Part shown: in pieces, positions 7,825 through 15,615 of the stretch
Position numbering within the stretch: position 1 is the stretch's first letter
Layout of the letters: each line of letters begins with the position of its first letter
Origin: CAYNEI01 sp964396185
GTDB taxonomy: Archaea; Thermoplasmatota; SW-10-69-26
NCBI GenBank assembly: GCA_964396185.1
Contig: CAYNEI010000011.1
Location: 1 to 64,000 of the forward strand
Length of the DNA: 64,000 bases
Direction: 5' to 3'
Position numbers and translations under genes: made by a program
The notes under the pieces: generated by a model
Database searches by the model: none
Told to the model about the DNA's origin: nothing
Seen by the model: only the letters and a program-made list of their open reading frames with translations

Positions 7825-8585
7825 ACGACATCGAGATCACCTGGCACGAGCAGCCCACGGATCTGAACGCCCCGGTCCTCATCGAGGGTCTGCCCGGCGT
7901 GGGCAACGTCGGCAAGCTGGCGGCTGATCACCTCATCGAGGAGCTCTCGGCCGAGAAGATCGCCGAGATCCACTCCAAGCACTTCCCACCCCAGGTCCTG
8001 CTCAAACCCGACGGTACCGTGCGGCTCGTCAACAACGAGGTCTACCTCTGGCGGCACACCGGTGATGGCCCCGACGTGGTCCTGCTCATCGGTGACTACC
8101 AGGGCCTGACCGCTGAAGGCCAGTACGAGCTCGCCGGGGGGATCCTGGACGTCATGACCGAGCTCAACGTCGAGCGCTTCTACACGCTGGGCGGCTACGG
8201 CACCGGCCAGATCATCGACGAGGCGCGCGTGCTCGGTGCAGCCACCCACGCCGAGCTGGTCGAGGAGATGGAAGCCGAGGGGGTCGTGTTCAGCGAGGAT
8301 GAGCCTGGCGGGGGCATCGTGGGTGCTTCCGGCTTGTTGCTCGGCCTTGGCAAGTTGCGCGGCATCAAGGGGGTCTGTCTCATGGGCGAAACCTCCGGGT
8401 ACCTCGTGGACCCGCGCTCGGCGCGCGCTGTGCTCGAGATCCTCAACAGCCTGCTCAGCATGGAGGTCGACTTCAGCGAGCTCGAGAACCGGGCCGAGCA
8501 GATGGACAAGCTCACCCAACAGTTGCGTGATCTGGAGCGCCAGGCCGAGGGGCCCGGCGAGGAAGAGCTCCAGTACATCGGCTGA
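7821..8585 (+). CDS. PAC2-family proteasome assembly chaperone-like protein
   Basis: 254 aa; begins MNDIEITWHEQPTDLNAPVL, with the family's conserved IEGLPGVGNVGKLAADHLI, then VVLLIGDYQGL and the LGGYGTG segment, and a C-terminal helix rich in Glu/Gln (ENRAEQMDKLTQQLRDLERQ). PAC2 homologues assist assembly of 20S proteasome alpha rings in eukaryotes; archaeal members are proposed chaperones with unproven roles. Last gene of the L44e-S27e-aIF2alpha-Nop10 operon, where it is commonly found in archaea. Confidence 0.9.
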   Translation: MNDIEITWHEQPTDLNAPVLIEGLPGVGNVGKLAADHLIEELSAEKIAEIHSKHFPPQVLLKPDGTVRLVNNEVYLWRHTGDGPDVVLLIGDYQGLTAEGQYELAGGILDVMTELNVERFYTLGGYGTGQIIDEARVLGAATHAELVEEMEAEGVVFSEDEPGGGIVGASGLLLGLGKLRGIKGVCLMGETSGYLVDPRSARAVLEILNSLLSMEVDFSELENRAEQMDKLTQQLRDLERQAEGPGEEELQYIG

Positions 8586-8619
8586 CCACAGCTCTCCACT
8601 TCGAGAGCTGACCAGCAGC

Positions 8620-9597
8620 TCACGCGGTGGCCAAGGTCACCAGGCTGTCGAGCATGTGGTGCACATCGCGGGTGTGGATGCGCGCACCGGCCGAGGCCGG
8701 GTGGCCGCCGCCGGCCACACCGTTCTCTTTGGTGAACTCCTCGATGAAGAGGCCCAGGTTGACCTCCTCGGTGAAGCCACGCAGGGAGACCCCAGAGAGC
8801 TCCCGGCGACGGTTCACCAGGACCGCCACCGTCGCGCCAGCCTGCTCAGCAGCCGCCGTGACCGCGCGCATCCCGAAGCCCATGAGGTTGGGCTTGCGAC
8901 TACCGGCATCCATGATGGCCACGCACTGGCGCAGGCGCAGGTGGTCGCTAGCGCGTTCGCGGGCGGTCTCGAAGCGGCCCTCGTTGCGCACGAGCCGGAA
9001 CCTGCGCAGGACCTCGTGGACCTCGGTGGGCCAGTGACCCTTGGCCATCAAGCGTGCGGCTTGGGCACGGAACCGGTCGTCTTCCACCTTGAGACGCCAG
9101 GCGTAGTCCAGGGCGCGGGCCTCGTTCTCGATGCGCGCGCTTCCGAACAGGGACTCGGCGTGCTCGAGGTACGGCGAGCTGCAGTGCTCGATGTGGTCGG
9201 CCACGGCACCGAGGTGGGCAAGCCCCTGAAGCTCGAAGTGGTCGATGACCACGGAGGTCGCCGACGGACCCTCCTCGACCACGGTGGTCACATGCTCGCC
9301 CAGGGCCGCTGAGCCCCGGCAGGACTGCTGGTGGTGATCCAAGAAGAGCACGGACTGTCGTGTCTCGGCTTTGAGGTTGAGCGCCCGGGCCAGCTTCGGG
9401 GTGAGGCCGAGATCAGCCAGGACGAGGTCGTGGGTGAGGTCCCGGCGGACAACATCGGCGGCGGTGGAGGACGAGGCCACGAAGGAGAGGCGCGCGCGAG
9501 GGAACTGCGCGAGCAAGGCGGCCGCGGAAAGGATCCCGTCGACGTTGCCCCTCGTGATGAGGTGTGGCCCTCGGGCATCTTGCCACATCGAGTGCAT
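8620..9597 (-). CDS. DHH-family phosphoesterase
   Basis: 325 aa; DHH/DHHA1 two-domain enzyme of the RecJ/oligoribonuclease superfamily, a metal-dependent phosphodiesterase on short nucleic acids or nucleotides. Motif I is ITRGNVDGILSA, the DHH triad is in LFLDHHQQ, and the C-terminal DHHA1 motif is GGGHPASAGARI. The first Asp of motif I is Asn here (NVD instead of DxD). The ATG at 9597 is chosen because tttaa at 9626-9630 is placed for a transcript starting just upstream; the remaining upstream frame lacks conserved sequence. Convergent with the PAC2 operon, divergent from the next gene. Confidence 0.88.
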   Translation of the reverse strand: MHSMWQDARGPHLITRGNVDGILSAAALLAQFPRARLSFVASSSTAADVVRRDLTHDLVLADLGLTPKLARALNLKAETRQSVLFLDHHQQSCRGSAALGEHVTTVVEEGPSATSVVIDHFELQGLAHLGAVADHIEHCSSPYLEHAESLFGSARIENEARALDYAWRLKVEDDRFRAQAARLMAKGHWPTEVHEVLRRFRLVRNEGRFETARERASDHLRLRQCVAIMDAGSRKPNLMGFGMRAVTAAAEQAGATVAVLVNRRRELSGVSLRGFTEEVNLGLFIEEFTKENGVAGGGHPASAGARIHTRDVHHMLDSLVTLATA

Positions 9598-9732
9598 CCC
9601 GGGCGGGACAAGGACCGTGTGACGGTTTAACATTTCCTGAACGGGGATGGAAACCCTGGGTGGGCGACAGTTGAAGGGTCTCGCGGTAACACTTATCTTT
9701 GAGCCGGGTCTCGTCGGAGCCAGGAGGAGCAC

Positions 9733-10179
9733 GTGGTCTCGGTCCGTTGGCTTGTGGCGACCCTTGGCGGGTTCCTGGTCGCGCTCATCGTGGGTACGGT
9801 GACGTTCGCGACGCCCGTACGCCTCACCGCTGACGCCCTGATCACGGATCCCGCTGGCTTCGGCCTCCACGCGAGTCTGCTCATCGGTGGGACGCTTTGC
9901 GGAACGGTGGCTGGCGCTTCGGTTGCGCTCCCGTTCCGGATCCGAGCCCGCTCACCGCTGGCTCGTGAGGACGTGGGCAACCTCCGGCTTCTCGGGAGCC
10001 TCTACGGCTTGCTCGGCGCAGGGCTGGGACTGACCTACCTCAAGGGAACCTATGCGTTCCTGGCCGGCCCCGGCAGCGGGTTCTTGGCCTTGCTCGTGGC
10101 TCCCGCCATCGGGGCCATCGTTGCGGGTCTGCTGTCTGAGGCCTCACCGACAGGGTCCAACGACGCGGCAGCGGCGTGA
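9733..10179 (+). CDS. Hypothetical four-helix membrane protein
   Basis: 148 aa with four hydrophobic segments (LVATLGGFLVALIVGTVTF, SLLIGGTLCGTVAGASV, LGSLYGLLGAGLGLTYL, GFLALLVAPAIGAIVAGLL), all Gly/Ala-rich. No family recognised. GTG start with an aggagg Shine-Dalgarno sequence 6 nt upstream (9721-9726) and cttatctt near 9688-9696 as promoter, so this gene has a leader. Divergent from the DHH gene; ends 5 bp from the convergent sufU. Confidence 0.7.
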   Translation: MVSVRWLVATLGGFLVALIVGTVTFATPVRLTADALITDPAGFGLHASLLIGGTLCGTVAGASVALPFRIRARSPLAREDVGNLRLLGSLYGLLGAGLGLTYLKGTYAFLAGPGSGFLALLVAPAIGAIVAGLLSEASPTGSNDAAAA

Positions 10180-10184
10180 GGCCG

Positions 10185-10613
10185 TCAATCGTCCGTGACC
10201 GTGACGTCCACGGCGTCCATCTCGCCGCGGTGGATGCGCAGGCCGTCCTGCACCGTGGCCAGGGGCAGCAGCGCGCACTTGACCCGCAGCGAGGAGACCT
10301 CGATGCCGAGCAGGTCGATGAGGTCCTGGCGCTCCATGGCGAGGATCTCGTCGGCGCTCTTGCCCTTGATCTCGCAGAGCAGGATGTCGGTGGCGGCCTG
10401 GCTGATCGCACACCCCTGGCCCTTGAACTTGGCACCCGTGAGCGTTCCCTCCTCGTCGAGGAGCAAGGAGACCTGTAGCGTGTCCCCGCAGAGCGGGTTC
10501 TCGCCGTGGTGGCACAGCGTGTTGGGATCGAGGTCCCCGAAGTTCTCCGGGTGCTTGTAGTGCTCCAGGATGTCCTTGCGGTACATCGCCGAACCGGGTG
10601 CGTCATGACTCAA
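10185..10613 (-). CDS. sufU: Fe-S cluster scaffold/sulfur-transfer protein SufU/IscU type
   Basis: 142 aa; accepts sulfur from the cysteine desulfurase encoded immediately upstream. The three conserved cysteines are in NPLCGD, GQGCAIS and RVKCALL, and YRKDILEHYKHPENFG is the standard N-terminus. The start overlaps the 3' end of sufS by 11 bp, so the two are translationally linked. No sufB, sufC or sufD in this window. Whether it is a zinc-type SufU or an Fe-S scaffold cannot be decided from sequence alone. Confidence 0.93.
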   Translation of the reverse strand: MSHDAPGSAMYRKDILEHYKHPENFGDLDPNTLCHHGENPLCGDTLQVSLLLDEEGTLTGAKFKGQGCAISQAATDILLCEIKGKSADEILAMERQDLIDLLGIEVSSLRVKCALLPLATVQDGLRIHRGEMDAVDVTVTDD

Positions 10614-11889
10614 GGCCCATCACCTGCCGAGCGCGTTGCACGCTGGCTTCCAAGGCACGTACATCCTCCTGCGTGTTATAGATGTAGAACGAAGCCCGTG
10701 CCGTGGCCGAAACACCCAGCAAGCCCATCAGCGGCATCGCGCAGTGGTGCCCGGCGCGGATGGCCACGCCGTCGTCGTCCACGATGCTGGCCAGGTCGTG
10801 CGGGTGGATCCCTTCCACGTTGAACGAGACCACCCCGGAGCGGTGCTCCGCAGCCGGCCCGTACACCTCGCAGCCAGCCCCCTCCAGGGCCTCGATGCAC
10901 GCGCCCGCCAGGGCTTGGCTGTGCGCGTGGACGCGATCCATGCCGATGCGCTCGAGGTAGCTCATGGCCGCATCCAGGCCGATGGCCTCGGTGATCACCG
11001 GGGTGCCAGCCTCGAAGCGCCACGGAAGCTCGGCCCACGAGGCCCCCTCCCAGTCCACGCGGCTAATCATCTCGCCGCCGAAGGTCATGGGTTCGGTGGC
11101 CTCCAGGGCATCGCGCGTGCCAGCGAGCACCCCGATGCCGGTGGGGCCCAGCATCTTGTGGCCGGAGAAGGCCAGCCAATCGCACCCGATGGCCTCCATG
11201 TCCACGGGCAAGTGAGGGACGCTCTGGGCGCCGTCCACGAGCACGCGCGCGCCCTGGTCCTTGGCCATGGCAGTGAGCTCGCGCACGGGGTTGATGGTGC
11301 CCAGCACGTTGGAGACGTGGGTCAAGGTCACGAGCTTGGTGGCAGGCGAGAGCATCTCCTGGTAGGCGTCCAGATCGAGGCGGCCGTCCTCGGTGATCGG
11401 CGCGTAGCGGAGCTTGGCGCCGGTGGCCTTGGCAGCCTGCTGCCAGGGGACGATGTTGGCGTGGTGCTCCATCTGGGTGGCCAGGATCTCGTCGCCGGGC
11501 TCCAGCTGGTGGCGTGCCCAGCCGTAGGCGACGACGTTGATCGCCTCGGTGCAGTTGCCGGTGAAGACGATGTTCTCGAGCCCGCCAGCGTTGATGAAGC
11601 GAGCGGCGTGCTCGTGGGCGGCCTCGTAGGCCACGGTGGCTTGCTCGGCGAGCTGGTGGATGCCCCGGTGGACGTTGGCGTTGTGCTCCTGTTGGGAGCG
11701 ACGCATGGCCTCGACGACTTGGTTGGGGCGCTGGCTGGTCGCAGCGTTGTCGAGGTAAACCAGGGGTTTCTCGCCCCGCAGCTTGCGCTCGAGCACCGGG
11801 AAGTCCTTTCGGATCGTCTCGAGAGCTTCTGGGGAGAGCGTGGCGACCACCAGCTTGGCAAGCCGTGTGCCTGCCAGGTACAAGAACAT
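10603..11889 (-). CDS. sufS: Cysteine desulfurase, SufS type
   Basis: PLP enzyme that mobilises sulfur from cysteine for Fe-S cluster assembly. Motifs: LDNAATSQRP, EHHANIVPWQ, the PLP lysine in FSGHKMLGPTG, and the catalytic cysteine in RAGHHCAMPLM within a short loop, as in SufS/CsdA (group II). About 428 aa from the ATG at 11889. A TATA-like ctttat (plus-strand ataaag 11902-11907) is only ~16 nt upstream of that ATG, so a slightly later non-ATG start is possible. Operon with sufU. Confidence 0.94.
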   Translation of the reverse strand: MFLYLAGTRLAKLVVATLSPEALETIRKDFPVLERKLRGEKPLVYLDNAATSQRPNQVVEAMRRSQQEHNANVHRGIHQLAEQATVAYEAAHEHAARFINAGGLENIVFTGNCTEAINVVAYGWARHQLEPGDEILATQMEHHANIVPWQQAAKATGAKLRYAPITEDGRLDLDAYQEMLSPATKLVTLTHVSNVLGTINPVRELTAMAKDQGARVLVDGAQSVPHLPVDMEAIGCDWLAFSGHKMLGPTGIGVLAGTRDALEATEPMTFGGEMISRVDWEGASWAELPWRFEAGTPVITEAIGLDAAMSYLERIGMDRVHAHSQALAGACIEALEGAGCEVYGPAAEHRSGVVSFNVEGIHPHDLASIVDDDGVAIRAGHHCAMPLMGLLGVSATARASFYIYNTQEDVRALEASVQRARQVMGLES

Positions 11890-12008
11890 GCGGGCCCCGG
11901 GATAAAGCTCACCGCGCTTGGCGACTCCTGCGCGCCGCCCTTGGAGGCCGGGTCCCGTGGTCCGGCCCGAGGCGAGGGGTTCAAGAGGGCTGAGACCCAA
12001 TCCGTACC

Positions 12009-12245
12009 GTGGACCTTGAGTTGACCCGGCGGCGCAGGACCCATCTGCACGCGTTGGTCGCTGGCGCGCTGTTCACCGTGGCCGCTTTCGTGGCCGCAGG
12101 CGTCCCTTCCGCCTTGGGCGCCTTGGTCGACGGCCGCTGGACCCAGTCGGCTCTGGCCACGCTTGCTGTGTTCCTTGCCGCGCTCAGCGGCGCGGTGCTC
12201 GGCACCAGGGCTTGGCGACGCCGGCCCGTGGGGCAGACCTTTTAG
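12009..12245 (+). CDS. Small hypothetical membrane protein, 78 aa
   Basis: Begins at a GTG (MDLELTRRRRTHLHALVAGA) with a basic N-terminus and two hydrophobic helices (LVAGALFTVAAFVAAGV and LATLAVFLAALSGAVLG), ending with an Arg-rich turn. Unknown function. Coding status is moderately supported by the signal-like charge distribution and its position between the divergent sufS and pncA; there is no clear promoter. Confidence 0.45.
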   Translation: MDLELTRRRRTHLHALVAGALFTVAAFVAAGVPSALGALVDGRWTQSALATLAVFLAALSGAVLGTRAWRRRPVGQTF

Positions 12246-12272
12246 CCCCCCAGCAGCCATGGCGGGGTCACC

Positions 12273-12857
12273 ATGCGCACGCGCATCACGACCGAGGACG
12301 CGCTGATCGTCGTGGACGTCCAGAACGACTTCTGCCCCGGCGGGGCTCTCGCCGTCCCGGATGGGGACAAGGTCGTGCCCGTGCTCAACGCCTACGCCAA
12401 GCGCTTCGAGGAGGCTGGCGCGAGCATCGCGGCGACCCGGGACTGGCACCCGCCGGACCACACGAGCTTCGAAGGCCAGGGCGGCCCCTGGCCACCGCAC
12501 TGCGTGCAAGACACCCAGGGCGCTGGCTACCACCCGGACCTTGAACTGCCAGAGGCCACGCACCACGTGCGCAAGGCCACCGAGGCGGAGGCTGAGGCCT
12601 ACAGCGGCTTCGACACCACGGACCTGGCCAGCTGGCTCGAGCAGCAGGGTGTGCGCCGGGTCTTCGTCGGCGGGCTGGCCACGGACTACTGCGTCAAACA
12701 GACGACTCTAGACGCCCTGGACCACGGCTTCACAACGTTCGTGCTGACAGACGCCTGCAAGGGTATCGATGCCGAGCCAGGCGATGTCGAGGCCGCCCTG
12801 GACGAGTTGCTGGATCAGGGCGCCGTCGAGGTGCGTGGAGAGGAGATCGAGGGCTGA
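12273..12857 (+). CDS. pncA: Nicotinamidase
   Basis: Converts nicotinamide to nicotinate in NAD salvage; isochorismatase-like fold. Catalytic triad visible: Asp in VVDVQNDFCPGGAL, Lys in HHVRKAT, Cys in GGLATDYCVKQT. The metal site Asp-His-His is in RDWHPPDHTSF. 194 aa, normal length. A TATA-like ccttttag at 12237-12246 gives a transcript starting a few bases before the ATG. Stands alone on the plus strand. Confidence 0.94.
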   Translation: MRTRITTEDALIVVDVQNDFCPGGALAVPDGDKVVPVLNAYAKRFEEAGASIAATRDWHPPDHTSFEGQGGPWPPHCVQDTQGAGYHPDLELPEATHHVRKATEAEAEAYSGFDTTDLASWLEQQGVRRVFVGGLATDYCVKQTTLDALDHGFTTFVLTDACKGIDAEPGDVEAALDELLDQGAVEVRGEEIEG

Positions 12858-12941
12858 GGCGGGGGGCACCGGGCTGGTAGGTTCGGCAAGCCCTCCACTT
12901 GAGCTCTATCTACGCTGCCCCCAGTGCTCCGGACGACGCCC

Positions 12942-13178
12942 GTGGAACACCGACTGACGGAGCACGCGTTGGCCCGCATGGCGCGGTATGGGATCGATGA
13001 ACGACTGGTCCGTCGCACCTTGGAAGCGCCAGACGAGGTTGTGGATGGCCACAGCGGAAGAAAGATTGCCCAGAAGGCGCTAAACGGGTACATCCTACGG
13101 GTGGTCTTCGAGGATGACGACGACGTTCGGATCGTCGTGACAGTGTACCGAGCACGGAGGGATCGCTATGCGCTATGA
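12942..13178 (+). CDS. DUF4258 domain protein, putative toxin
   Basis: About 78 aa beginning VEHRLTEHALARMARYGIDE and containing a basic RNase-toxin-like core (SGRKIAQKALNGYILRVVFE) ending in a conserved VTVYRARRDRY. Members of DUF4258 are RelE-like predicted ribonucleases and often pair with DUF2283 proteins. The GTG at 12942 is chosen because the domain starts there and ctatct at about 12906 lies upstream; a GTG at 12924 is the alternative. The 3' end overlaps the DUF2283 gene by 11 bp. Confidence 0.8.
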   Translation: MEHRLTEHALARMARYGIDERLVRRTLEAPDEVVDGHSGRKIAQKALNGYILRVVFEDDDDVRIVVTVYRARRDRYAL

Positions 13179-13377
13179 GTACGATCACGAGACGGACATC
13201 CTGACGATCAAACTCCGGGATACCCCTCCTGACTACGGCGAGCAGGTCGAGACCATCATCACCCACTACGGAGCCGATGGGAAGCCTGTCGAGATCGAGA
13301 TCCTCGATGCCAGCGAGACGGTCCTGGACTTCATCCGGCCGATCCTTGCAAGAGCCCCGAAACCCGCCCAGGCGTGA
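13168..13377 (+). CDS. DUF2283 domain protein, putative antitoxin
   Basis: 69 aa; MRYEYDHETDILTIKLRD is the diagnostic start of DUF2283 (usually MxxxYDxExDxLYI), followed by a strand-rich acidic body (EIEILDASETVLDF). In many archaea and cyanobacteria such genes directly follow a DUF4258 gene and are predicted antitoxins; that is inference from family context. Here it overlaps the putative toxin gene by 11 bp, so they are coupled. The order (toxin first) is that usual for this pair. Confidence 0.82.
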   Translation: MRYEYDHETDILTIKLRDTPPDYGEQVETIITHYGADGKPVEIEILDASETVLDFIRPILARAPKPAQA

Positions 13378-13502
13378 GTCCTGCGCGACCCGTTCTACGC
13401 CGCCGACCGTCCGTCCCTCGCGCGGCCCGCAGGCCACGGAAACTCTCGCGACCCAACTCCTCTGCGTAGTAGCTAAATGAGGAAGGCCCCTTAGGGCGGC
13501 TG

Positions 13503-14810
13503 ATGGACGAGTTCGATGCGATCGTCGTGGGTGCCGGCATGGCGGGCAACGCCGCTGCCTACCGACTGGCCGAACGCGGTGCGAGCGTGCTGCTCGTGGA
13601 CCGCGCCAAGCCCATCGGAGCCAAGAACCTCTCCGGGGGCGTGATCTGGGGCCACGAGATGGACAAGCTCATGGGCCCGGACTGGTGGAAGGAGGCGCCC
13701 GTGGAGCGCCCGGTCACGCGCAAGGGCGTGCACTTCCTCACCGAGGGCTCGGACTTCGGCATCGGGTTCGAGCGCAAAGAGTGGCGCGAGCCTCCGTACA
13801 AAGGCTGGATCGTGCTCCGCTCCAAGACCGACCCGTGGTTCGCCAGCAAGGTCGAGGAGGCCGGCGGCATGGTCGTGGAGGGCGTCAACGTCGAATCCGT
13901 GGCCTTCGAGGACGGTAGAGCCGTCGGGGTCGTGCAGGCCGGCGAGACGATCGACGCCAAGTCCGTGATCATCGCCGACGGGGCCAACTCGCGCCTGTCC
14001 ATCGACATGGGCCTGCGGCGCGAGACCGACGATGAGATCCCCATCGAGCACGCCGCGCTGGGCATCAAGGAGATCATCCACCTGGGCGAGGACGTGATCA
14101 ACGACCGGTTCAACGTGGGCGAGCTCGGGGGCGTGGCCCACGAGTACGTGTGCGGCTGGACCGAGGGCGACGTCATGGCCGGGGGTTTCCTCTACACGAA
14201 CAAGGACACCATCAGCCTCGGCGTGGTCATCCGGCTCGACTCGCTGTGGAACCAGAAGAAGGTCAGCCACGACATCATGGAGGAGTTCCGTCTCCACCCG
14301 AGCGTGGCCAAGCTGCTCGAGGGCGGCGAGCTCGTCGAGTACGGCGCGCACCTGATCCCGGAGGGGGGTCTTGACTTCATCCACCATCGCTCCGGCGCGG
14401 GTTGGATGGTCGTGGGCGACGCAGCAGGCTTCTGCTTCTCCAACGGCATGGTCATCCAGGGCATGAACTACGCCATCGGCTCAGGCGTGATGGCTGCCGA
14501 GACCGTGCTGGATGCCAAGGAGACCGGCGACTGGTCGCGCTCGACCTTCGCTGGCTACGAAACCCGGCTCCAGGACTCTTACATCTGGAAGGACTTCGAG
14601 CGGTTCGCCGGCATGGAGGATGTGGTCTGGAACCCACGGATGCACCACACCTACCCCCAACTCATCGAAGGGGTTTTCACTGAGATGCTCACACAAGATG
14701 AGACGCCGAAGGAGAAGACGAGGCAGATCGTGAAGTCCGAGATGAAACGGCTGGGCATCTCGCCGTTCACGATCGCCAAGGACGCCATGACCGCGGGGAA
14801 GAACCTATGA
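13503..14810 (+). CDS. fixC: FixC-type electron-transfer flavoprotein:quinone oxidoreductase
   Basis: FAD enzyme passing electrons from electron-transfer flavoprotein to the quinone pool, peripheral membrane. 435 aa; FAD-binding VVGAGMAGNAAAYRLAERGA, then KPIGAKNLSGGVIWG typical of FixC, an FAD-contact IIADGANSRLS, and the C-terminal GWMVVGDAAGFCFSNG. Followed by fixX with an ATGA overlap, so oxidoreductase plus ferredoxin subunit are co-translated. The ETF subunits fixA/fixB are not in the window. A TATA-like tagctaaatg at 13467-13476 lies ~30 nt upstream of the ATG. Confidence 0.93.
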   Translation: MDEFDAIVVGAGMAGNAAAYRLAERGASVLLVDRAKPIGAKNLSGGVIWGHEMDKLMGPDWWKEAPVERPVTRKGVHFLTEGSDFGIGFERKEWREPPYKGWIVLRSKTDPWFASKVEEAGGMVVEGVNVESVAFEDGRAVGVVQAGETIDAKSVIIADGANSRLSIDMGLRRETDDEIPIEHAALGIKEIIHLGEDVINDRFNVGELGGVAHEYVCGWTEGDVMAGGFLYTNKDTISLGVVIRLDSLWNQKKVSHDIMEEFRLHPSVAKLLEGGELVEYGAHLIPEGGLDFIHHRSGAGWMVVGDAAGFCFSNGMVIQGMNYAIGSGVMAAETVLDAKETGDWSRSTFAGYETRLQDSYIWKDFERFAGMEDVVWNPRMHHTYPQLIEGVFTEMLTQDETPKEKTRQIVKSEMKRLGISPFTIAKDAMTAGKNL

Positions 14811-15109
14811 CGCACGAACTCACCGACGAGAAGATCGATATCAAGGCGCGGCTCGGAGCCACCAACTACAACTTCGACGATGAGGAGCACGCCCACATCA
14901 CCATCGATCCGGAGATCTGCCGGACCTGCCCACACCAGATGTGCATGTACTCCTGCCCGGCCGACTGCTTCACGCCCGTGGACGACACCATGAGCTTCCA
15001 GTACGAGGACTGCGTCGAGTGCGGCACGTGCGACATCGTGTGCACGCCTGGAAGCGTGAAGTGGAACAACCCGAGGGGTGGGTTCGGGGTCAAATACAAG
15101 CACGGGTAG
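14807..15109 (+). CDS. fixX: FixX-type ferredoxin-like protein
   Basis: 100 aa; begins MTHELTDEKIDIKARLGATN, then two cysteine clusters, ICRTCPHQMCMYSCPADC and EDCVECGTCDIVC, giving a [4Fe-4S] ferredoxin-like fold. It is the iron-sulfur partner of FixC and carries electrons to quinone. It overlaps fixC by 4 bases. The last codons (GVKYKHG and the TAG) form the left arm of a long stem-loop, and a diverged copy of this 3' end recurs 130 bp downstream. Confidence 0.93.
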   Translation: MTHELTDEKIDIKARLGATNYNFDDEEHAHITIDPEICRTCPHQMCMYSCPADCFTPVDDTMSFQYEDCVECGTCDIVCTPGSVKWNNPRGGFGVKYKHG

Positions 15110-15135
15110 ATGCCCGGGTGCTTGGATTTGACCCC
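15086..15135 (+). terminator. Long stem-loop spanning the fixX stop codon
   Basis: Left arm ggggtcaaatacaagcac (15086-15103) pairs with right arm gtgcttggatttgacccc (15118-15135) with one mismatch over 18 positions; the loop holds the TAG and an inner cggg/cccg. This is the most stable 3'-end structure next to any gene I examined here. No oligo-T tract follows. Confidence 0.6.
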
Positions 15136-15136
15136 G

Positions 15137-15270
15137 AGAGTACGAGCCTCACCGACTGGAGAGGGGGCTCGTACGGATCGCGAGGTCGGTCAACACCGCG
15201 AAGCCGACCTCGCGTTCGGGGTCACATACAAGCACGGCTAGAGCAGAGAGGCTTGGACTTCACGTCGAGC
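15137..15270. repeat. Stem-loop array with duplicated fixX 3' end
   Basis: Three further structures follow the fixX terminator: a hairpin with perfect 9-bp arms (gtacgagcc 15140-15148 / ggctcgtac 15166-15174), one with perfect 11-bp arms (cgcgaggtcgg 15179-15189 / ccgacctcgcg 15204-15214), and from about 15214 a diverged second copy of the fixX tail (ttcggggtcacatacaagca then cggctag) with a degenerate inverted partner (gcttggacttcacgtc). No open frame of interest runs through it. Confidence 0.6.
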
Positions 15271-15371
15271 CACACGCCTAACTCGAGGGGAAACGGAGAA
15301 CCCACGCCACCCGTAGGAACCGTGAGGGGTGGAGAGCCACGCGGGCGGCGTGGGGAAGTGGGACGCTAGGA

Positions 15372-15491
15372 TCAGCTCACGCAGCCGTAGTAACACGGCC
15401 CGGAGAGTGCCCAGGCCGTGGACATCATCGCGTACGTCAGCCACTCACCAAGGCGCGTGCCGCTGAGCTTCTGCATCAGTCCGGAGGGCAT
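15372..15491 (-). CDS. Very small leaderless ORF, 39 aa
   Basis: An ATG at 15491 opens a 39-codon frame ending in TGA at 15372-15374. The product starts MPSGLMQKLSGTRLGEWLTY, has a short hydrophobic middle (AMMSTAWALSG) and ends with a CYYGC pair. The main evidence is the promoter: the strongest TATA box in the neighbourhood (gataaaaata on the minus strand, 15515-15525) is centred about 27 nt upstream of this ATG, the spacing seen for leaderless genes here. Function unknown; a non-coding RNA from the same promoter is the alternative. Confidence 0.45.
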   Translation of the reverse strand: MPSGLMQKLSGTRLGEWLTYAMMSTAWALSGPCYYGCVS

Positions 15492-15514
15492 GGAACCCTG
15501 CTCCCAAGACCCCC

Positions 15515-15525
15515 CTATTTTTATC
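15515..15525 (-). promoter_or_regulatory. Strong TATA-like box for the 39-aa ORF
   Basis: On the minus strand the sequence reads gataaaaatag in an otherwise GC-rich context. Archaeal TATA boxes lie about 25-27 nt before the transcription start; that places the start at or just before the ATG at 15491. Confidence 0.55.
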
Positions 15526-15615
15526 TTTCGTCAGGCCGCAAAATGATTCAGGGCCTCTAGCCCCGAGAAATCGGTTTTCCGGTGGGATCCCCTGGAGGGG
15601 ACCGGCCGGCGGCCC

